A DNA stretch of 64,000 bases, taken from positions 62,001 through 126,000 of the forward strand of contig JADLZK010002779.1 of assembly GCA_015847255.1 (NCBI GenBank). Direction: 5' to 3'. Shown here one piece after another: positions 57,258 to 64,000 of the stretch. The notes beneath the pieces were generated by a model. That model ran no database searches. It was not told the DNA's origin and was given only the letters and a program-made list of their open reading frames with translations. The position numbers and the translations under genes were made by a program. Every line of letters begins with the position of its first letter. The first letter of the stretch is position 1. Source of the DNA: Hyparrhenia diplandra (lineage: Eukaryota > Streptophyta > Magnoliopsida > Poales > Poaceae).

Positions 57258-57430
57258 TTTAGATGGTGAAGCGTATCATTTTCGTTTAGTATTGATAATT
57301 GAGTGTCCCAATCATGGACTAACTAGAGCTTTTAAAAGATTCGTTTCATCATTTATAACTAAACTATGCAATCAATTATATCTCATTTAATGCTTCTATG
57401 CACGCGTGTGAAGATTGATGTGATGGAGAG
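57258..57430. mobile_element. Fragment of a decayed MITE next to the CACTA element
   Basis: The sequence carries 'catggactaactagagctt', 'aaagattcgtttc', 'tcatttaatgcttctatgca' and 'agattgatgtgatgg', phrases related to those in 25672-25983. The left end runs straight into the CACTA MITE, so the CACTA element may have inserted into this older copy. Confidence 0.45.
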
Positions 57431-58035
57431 AGTGAAAAAAGCTCAGCTTTTGGGTATAATAACTGATCAAGGCCATAGTAAGCATTCCAGTGGGGACGAT
57501 GGATCGACGTGTAGATCCGATCCCTGACACGGATCGTCGTACGTGTTGCATGACACACCGTGCTGGCCGTGACGACGCTGCATGCATATGCATATGCTGC
57601 CAGTGGCCGGCCAGTGCAGTGCACCAGCAGCGCAACGAGGGCAGTAGAACGGCACGTCGACACCTGAGCACGGCCGTTTTGCCCCGTGCACGTGGGCTTG
57701 GTGTTGCCGAGCCACAGAGACTAGCCCGACAGTCTCGATCTCTAGCTAGCAGCAAAGGCCATGTTGCAGCTACTATAGGTAGAGCTGCCAGCGCGACTGT
57801 ACTCTGGCGCGTGGATCCGAGAGTCATCGATCAACGACACCAGCGTCAAGCCGTGTACTATGTAGCTAGCGTGCGTGCATCGTCACGATGCATAGCTAGC
57901 TAGTACAGTCAGTACGCTGTATCTTGGTGAATGAGACCGCGCGCGCCCAACGACGACACGTCTGTACTTCCACCTCCATTGCCCATGCGCATGCATGCAT
58001 GGCTATCGTACGTATCGTTGTTGAGAAGCTCGATC
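57431..58035. other. Intergenic DNA without a supported gene
   Basis: GC-moderate DNA with ORFs of 137-143 codons overlapping on opposite strands; no family is recognisable in either. Palindromic 'agctagctag' and 'gcatgcatgc' motifs are frequent. Confidence 0.35.
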
Positions 58036-58039
58036 TGAA

Positions 58040-58405
58040 CTCAACGGGTAATGGTTCAAGAACCACACCAGATCTACACCAATCTATTTACACTATACTA
58101 CATTTTACAAATCAATTCGAACCATTAAATCATTCGTCCAAAACCAATCCAAACCATTTTAGTTGCTTTTTAGCTAAATGGTTTTTAGCTAAGCTATCAG
58201 TGGGCGATACATGGTGACATCGCTTAGCTAGCAGTTGCACTTTTATTGTTGTTAAAACCGTTCTCATCCATTAAAAACTATTAAACCAAACTAAAACCAA
58301 ACCATTATAGATGTCAAAACCATTATGAACCAAACCAAATTGAAACACATGCAAAAACTAAACCAGAAAAACCGGTTCAAACCAAACCATTATCCGGTTG
58401 AATGT
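58040..58405. mobile_element. Possible decayed TIR element with 'ggataatggtt' ends
   Basis: The left side 'cgggtaatggttcaagaacc' and the inverted right side 'aaccggataatggtttggtt' are similar, and the interior is dense in 'aaaccaaacc' and 'aaccatt' motifs. The boundaries and target duplication are not clear. Confidence 0.35.
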
Positions 58406-59160
58406 GAACGAACAAGTCCTGTGTACTGAGCAGCGGCCGGCAGGTAACTTCGCCTGGTGCACACACGCCTTTGATCATCGAGGCCTACTTTGACTCATCT
58501 GCTTCTCGTAGGTAGCAAGAGCGCCACGCCAACATCAGGTCTGGTCTAAGCGATGGGCCAGCGCATTTGCCGAGCGGTGGCCAGCATCCAGGTAAGTCAA
58601 AGGGCCTCATCTAGGAGATCCAGGAGCTGCACCCAAGCCCACACACCACTGCTAGTGCTAGAGCAAGGACCAGAAAGTGTGTGTGTGCGTAAGCCAATGG
58701 CCCGAGTGGGCATGTACGTGTGCTTCCACACCCCACACCTCCTTTTGTCCTTTCTAAGTGCTATTCTCGGCTAGCATGTAATTAAAGTACTAATAAAAGT
58801 CCCTCCAAAGAAATTTTGCACTAATAAAGAAAGCCTTAAAAAAAAGTCTTCGCCTCGCTTGCTTTCGTAGTGACTCAGCGACCTTTTTAAATTCCAGCGA
58901 CTAAAATGTTCCTAAACCAAACAACCCCCTAACTATGTTCCTCTCCTTGATCCCCGCGAGGGATCTCAAGTTTTATGATATTATAATATATTTATTACAA
59001 GTTCCTAAACACCCGGATGCACAAAATGATTCGAGGCGACGCTCCTTCACCTTCCTATCTCTCAATGTTGCGACAAACAATTCCCCATGTTGCGAAATGC
59101 GGCGGACCTTCCCTCCGGCCATGTTGAAACAATCACGGGCCGCCGCCTAGGGTTCCTCTC
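58406..59160. other. Intergenic DNA without a supported gene
   Basis: No gene recognised. 58780-58930 has the look of a degenerate MITE or TE end ('ctaataaaagtccctcca', 'cctaaaccaaacaacccc'). Confidence 0.35.
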
Positions 59161-61200
59161 TGTGACACTGTTATAGCATAATATTACTAGTCAACTAAAC
59201 ATGAATAAGGCCTTAAATTGAATATCAACATAAGTCTAGGGGCTTTACTAACATAATTCCAATTCAGCTTTGGTGATTTATATATATTCAGATTAAACAG
59301 ATAAAAGAGATGCATACACCGTGAGAATCGAAGAGTTTACATCCCATATGATGACAAGACTTAACCGTAAAAAGTAACTCGACCCAAAAATATGGACTAA
59401 AAAACTCCCGTAAGACACCCGAAGGAAGGTGACACAATGGTGGGCCACAGGGGGGCGGCCGGCCTAAACCCGTTCGGCGGTTTGTAACCGACTTTGAGGT
59501 TGTATCTATACCGCTATTGAAGGTCCTCCATTTTGATCCAATGATCATCGTTCATCGCCAAGGCCTATATAAGAAGACCCCCTCGACCCCAGGGTTAAAC
59601 CCCTAACTCATTCTACTCATTATCTTTTTGACCCTGGTCGAGGTGTCCCAAATGTGAGATCAAAACTCTTTCTCTAGTTCCAATCTATATTAGAAGATCA
59701 TGTGTAGAATTAGGAGAGTGAGTTGAAAGAGCCTAAAGCATATTATCTAGTTGATAGATTAGATCCATAGTACTTCATGAGAGAGCACTAGATCTAGTCT
59801 TGAGAGCTAAAGTGGGTGGAGGAGAAGGGGAAGCACCTGACATGGGTGACTCCTCTACGCTTGGCCTCGGGATCAAAGGCCTCATGGCATTTGATCCCGA
59901 GACTATGGTGGATTAACTTCTTGTTTGAGTAAGTAATCGTGTTGTTAGTATTGTTCTTACCGTTTCATAACTCTTTTGAGTACTTTGTCTATGAGAATCT
60001 AGATTAGAGGAGTGGCTTAGCTTTGCCGTGGTGCTTTAGACCGTGAGTACTTATGAATGCACCCTACCTTCCTCGGAGCGTGGTAGTTCGTGGTAGTGAC
60101 AAGATCATTGATTCCTTTGGATTCCACATCGTGCTGGATAGGACAAAGTAGGACCATGTTCTTTGGAGGAATGGCATGTTTCGACTTTGCTTTCCCTTTG
60201 AGCACGTCCCCTAAGACAATATCAACATAACTTATAAGGAGAAGAATTAGACAACCATAGGAATCTTCTTATCTCTTTTATCCTCTCGGTTCCTTGATTG
60301 TTTGCTCGAGGGGATTAGTTATTATTTCCTCGGTTATCTCACACCATCCCTCCTCCTCCCGTGGATTCGATAAACCCCTCCCGGGTGAAATGCTCACTAG
60401 TATCCGTTCGTTTGCGGATTATTATAAATATTTCTGTAGGCTTATCAAATACCAACACTCGAAAAAAAGAAAGGGGGGCGACACCGCCCGGGCACGAGCC
60501 CCGCTCCGCGCCTCCGTCACTCGGCGCCGGCGGTGACGAGAGAGGGTTCGTCTTTCAACAACTTTGTCTTCGTAGGGTCCTGGTCGAGTCCTAGGTCTAG
60601 GGTTTGCTCGCCGTTGATGTTCGGCGGTAGAGTTAGGTTTCTTGGGAGGGAGCGTGGCTCCTCTGCTGTTTGCTTTCTAGATGACGTCGGTGATGCGGCG
60701 GAATAAATTCTCCGGCTTCTTCGTTCTCCGATGGCGATCTTCTCGGCGTCAATGGGAGGCTGAGGAGACGATTCAGAGTCGGGCGCGTAGCGTTGCCGGC
60801 TTCTTCGATTGATGATATTTGTTGACCTGGTGTCTCAAGGAAGATGTTCTTTGGTGAACATTGAGCTTTGCTCGGGTTGCCGGGCGGTGGAATCAAGGAT
60901 GCGTCGTGGTACGGGGAGTTGGCCGATCTTTGAGAGGCGGTCTTTTCGGGCTGTGTTAGAAGTAAGCCTTCCTCTGCCGCTGGCTCCACCTTGTGGGGTT
61001 TGGCTCCCCGTGCCCCACGACGATGGGAAAGCGGCCCCAAGGCGGACGAACGGATCTCGGCGGGCTGCAGGAAGATGTGAACGGGAGTTTTGTACTTCTC
61101 TCAGAAACTTGTGGATCCCCGCTTTTGTAAAAAGGGCCGTGTAATATGTTAAGATCAATACATTTTCCTTCTTAAAAGACGCTCCCTCCGCCGCTTGAAC
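59161..61200. other. Retroelement-like sequence, unassigned
   Basis: 59560-60480 reads like the LTR and leader texture of plant retrotransposons ('agtaagtaatcgtgttgtta', 'gtggattcgataaacccctc', 'cccgggtgaaatgctcacta'), but no primer-binding site, polypurine tract or gag/pol frame is visible. 60480-61190 is GC-richer and ends with 'gttaagatcaatacatttt', like a 3' end of a LINE or a transcript. Several ORFs of 60-135 codons overlap and show no domain. I cannot define boundaries. Confidence 0.3.
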
Positions 61201-61341
61201 AAAATTGAAATCATAGGCGCACTATAATATCTCTAATATTTATGATACAAACTAAATTTAATTTTCCCATATACGTTACAAAAGTGCATGTTTTTGAAAA
61301 ATAAAATACAAACTAAATATTATTAGATTCTTTATTAATTA

Positions 61342-61672
61342 CTCCCTGGGCCGGTTTTTGTTAGGGCGTATCAGCAAAATCTCAGATACCAAGGAGAGTA
61401 GTAACCACGCATGCCAACTCTGGCTCAATACATGTAACCTGAAAAAAAAGCGTATGGTCCTTAGATGCATGCAAGGCTGTGTCATGCGTACGCAAGTAAC
61501 TAAATCGAGTCGTCTTCCCGCAATACATATTGTCCCTGCATGCAAATGATTCATTCTCACCCAACACCATGCAAGTCCATTTAAACATTTGACTCTAATG
61601 TGTTGCCACGCCTAATATAGTTACCAAACTCTAAAATGTGAGAACGCCTAACAAACCCGACCGAGGAGGTAG
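61342..61672. mobile_element. Stowaway-like MITE with long terminal inverted repeat
   Basis: The left end CTCCCTGGGCCGGTTTTTGT and the inverted right end CTACCTCCTCGGTCGGGTTT both run on into 'gttagg.cgt'. TA flanks both sides (61340-61341 and 61673-61674). About 331 bases. A further decayed end with 'tgacttataatttgaggga' follows at 61770-61792. Confidence 0.6.
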
Positions 61673-61799
61673 TATATTTTCATACTAAACCTATTTGATG
61701 TTAAAAATATTTGTAGTTTTTCGATAATTTTAGTCAAACTCAGATGCTCTAACTACGTAAAATTATTGGAATGACTTATAATTTGAGGGAATGCATTTA

Positions 61800-62685
61800 G
61801 TAATTAACGATTTGATCGGCGGACAACGCACGTTTTTGTGTTTCCATCACTATGTAGCCCTTTCCCCAAAACGTTTTGGTGCTATATGGGATGTGTGAAC
61901 GTCGTTGTGGGGCGAATCCGACCTGCACACGTACCTCCGCCATTTCTGGCATGTCCCAACAAGGCAAAGCATATATTGTAATCAACCCGTTCTAAAATAA
62001 GTGCATTTCTAAGACTTTAGTGAAAAGATCAATACGAGTAAGAAATAAGTTCCGTTTCACTAGCTTTTTATTTTGCTTTCTCAATTATATTCCACGAACA
62101 GCTAAATCGTAAAAACGGTTTCAAACAGCTCGCAAAACTGTTGGGACAGCTTGACTTGCACGTACAGGACCTAAACGGCGCAACGACAAATGGCCAAAAC
62201 GAGGATTCACGCGGCACTGCTCGCCACGCGTACTTACGTACATATACGAACAACTTCGACGGTTGCTTACACAAGCCACTCAGCCATGTCACGACGATCG
62301 TCGGACGAGCAAGGCGGTCGTCGTTGTAGCTGTACAGTCATAGCAACAACGTAACGTGCAAAGCACGAGAACGAGTGGTTGTCGTCTTGTTCACAGAAAA
62401 ACAAGCCTGCATGTTTTTTTAACCTAAAAACAACTACATTTGCTATTAATGTAGACGAGGAGTCCCATAGTATATATAGCATAATATATTTTTTGCTTGT
62501 CCCTCTAGGGAAATTTCCCTATTAAATATAAGTGTGGGGATATCTCTACATTTTGAACATTTGAAGAGGGAAGACCTCCATCCTCTAGTACATAAATTGA
62601 TGAAAGAATTGCTGGATGAGAGGTAATCTCCTTTCACATACTGGAAAAAGTAATTTTTGATAAGGACATGTCTTTCTAGTATACC
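61800..62685. other. Intergenic DNA without a supported gene
   Basis: Mixed-composition DNA with short ORFs only. Phrases such as 'cgttctaaaataagtgcatt' near 61989 suggest a further MITE remnant. Nothing else is recognised. Confidence 0.35.
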
Positions 62686-62689
62686 TGTT

Positions 62690-63990
62690 CACTTATTGTC
62701 TTTTATCAAATTCCCTAAATAGGCCATTAGGATCATTACTACACATCTAGCAAATTGTCTGTGGAATGATAAAGATGGTAATCAAAAGATACACTCAGCT
62801 AATTGGGGAAAAGTATAGCTATGTTAAAAGAGTATGGAGGACTAGGTATAACAAACCTTAGGGATTTGAATGTCATTTTTAGCCTCTAGATTAAAAGAAA
62901 GAGGTATAACCTAGATAAAGATAAGTTATGGAGACAGTTAATAGAGCATAAGTATAAGACAAACAATCCAAATATTTTCTGCAAGTAACTCTCTACGGTA
63001 GGAGCCTCATAGTTTATGAAAGGGATATTGTGGGGTTGCCAAAGCTGCCCAACTAGGATATAGATGGCAAGTTGGGAATGGAAAGAGTATAAAGTTTTGA
63101 GAGGATAATTGGTTAGGTCAATCTAGCCTAGACATTCAATTTTAAGGGAGTTATATGTTCCTAATAAATGGAAAAACTGGAACTATAGCAAAATTGTTGG
63201 ATGGTGAGAACTCTGAAATGCACTTTTTTTAGGTGTGTGTGGATCAGAGACTTTTGAAACATGTGGGATGAGATAGTTTCAATTAGCCACAACTTTAGTT
63301 TTTACTGATGAGGAGGACAATTTAATTTGGCAGTTCAACTCAAGTAGGAAATATTACTCCAGTCTCTCTATAAAATTGTGAACTTCAGAGGAATTATTCC
63401 TGTGCATGTACCTGCTGTTTGGCAGTTGAAAAGTTCCCCTAGATTGCATTTATTTTTGTGGTTACTTACTAAGAATAAGGTCCTGACCAGGAACAACTTG
63501 AGCATTAGAGTTAAATTAGATGACAATTCTTGCCTTTTTTGCTCTGAGATGGAATATGTGCAACATCTGTTTTTTGAGTGTGTAGTTGCCAAACATGGCG
63601 GGGTGTGTTTGTCTGAAGCTTGTGGGAGAGAAATAGGTTCTAGATTTTGTTTCAATACGCCAAATGTGGCTTAGTAACAGAAATTTCTAGTAGATAACTG
63701 TCTCCTGTGCTGCAGCCTGTTGGGGCTATGGAAATCAAGATGTTCAATTTGTATGCAGGGAGTACCTTGGCTAGGTGCGAAAAATTTTCTCATGGGGATC
63801 ACTGTCATGGCTCAAGCGTGGGAGATTCTCTGTGCCCACGGGATAGGAGGGCAGAGTTTACTCTCAAATTGAACAAGTTGAAGAGCGTAGCTACAAGACC
63901 AACAAGGATCTTTGGTTAAGGCAAGTTGAAAACAAGTGGGATGTGCTTATGTTCCAAACCCGTGATTGATGGGAAGGATTACGCAATGCC
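62690..63990 (+). pseudogene. 3' part of a LINE (non-LTR retrotransposon) ORF2
   Basis: In several frames the sequence encodes the C-terminal region of a plant L1-type reverse transcriptase: 'NDKDGNQKIHSANWGKV' (from about 62765), 'YGGLGITNLRDLN', 'AAQLGYRWQVGNGKSIKF' (about 63045-63100), 'IWQFNSS', then the zinc-binding reverse-transcriptase domain (zf-RVT) in an open frame at 63378-63674 with 'LHLFLWLLTKNKVLTRNNLS', 'CLFCSEMEYVQHLFFEC'. A Leu/Trp-rich tail follows. Many stops and frame changes make it a dead copy. The 5' part is missing in this window, so it is truncated or continues as unrecognisable DNA upstream. Confidence 0.8.
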
Positions 63991-64000
63991 ACGTTAGTGA

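Noticed and set aside
59560..60480. Complete LTR retrotransposon
   Set aside because: No matching LTR pair, primer-binding site, polypurine tract or gag/pol domains found.
1..64000. tRNA, rRNA, CRISPR or bacterial operon
   Set aside because: No cloverleaf with A/B boxes, no rRNA signature, no regularly spaced repeats, and gene structure is clearly plant nuclear.

Overview
The window is nuclear DNA of a grass, most likely Oryza or a close relative. The evidence is intron-rich genes with plant GT-AG splice sites and GC-rich first exons, a dense population of grass-type MITEs, a rice-style Helitron, and plant-specific families (DUF679/DMP, Di19, DUF1421, DUF4220/DUF594, CLE). It is not prokaryotic; there are no operons, rRNA, tRNA or CRISPR that I can see. 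The gene order made me suspect colinearity with the distal long arm of rice chromosome 5, but I could not check this.

Layout, left to right. 1-106: edge of a MITE. 1596-2326 (+): DUF679/DMP membrane protein. 2460-5350: gene-free, with MITE-like debris. 6555-16994 (+): 18-exon homeodomain-DDT chromatin-remodelling partner (RLT type). 17.5-20.2 kb: GC-rich sequence with no convincing gene. 21056-23159 (+): class B DnaJ co-chaperone with a perfect heat-shock element upstream. 23.6-28.4 kb: transposon-rich, including a CAGGG-ended hAT-like element. 29059-31340 (+): Di19 zinc-finger gene. 32702-35930 (-): DUF1421 protein. 39572-41800 (+): CMP-KDO synthetase, with a tandem duplication of its last exon. 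42255-45389: a Helitron carrying a decayed PPR fragment. 45994-48742 (-): DUF4220/DUF594 gene or pseudogene, next to a tandem duplication that carries a possible first exon. 49-53.7 kb: gene-poor. 53903-54224 (-): CLE peptide gene. 54.8-62 kb: promoter duplication, a hAT MITE, a CACTA MITE and other repeats. 62.7-64 kb: 3' part of a LINE.

The genes do not form a pathway; they are independent housekeeping, chromatin, stress and signalling genes separated by mobile DNA. The strongest global pattern is that nearly every recognisable gene is interrupted by single-base indels, often in homopolymers or short G/C runs, while splice sites and the protein sequence on both sides stay good. I read these mainly as assembly or sequencing errors rather than gene death, so CDS entries give exon structure and the approximate places where the frame slips. 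No clearly new biological system was found. The most interesting items are the Helitron with its captured PPR piece, the hidden CLE gene, the terminal-exon duplication in the CMP-KDO synthetase gene, and the duplicated first-exon unit beside the DUF4220 gene.
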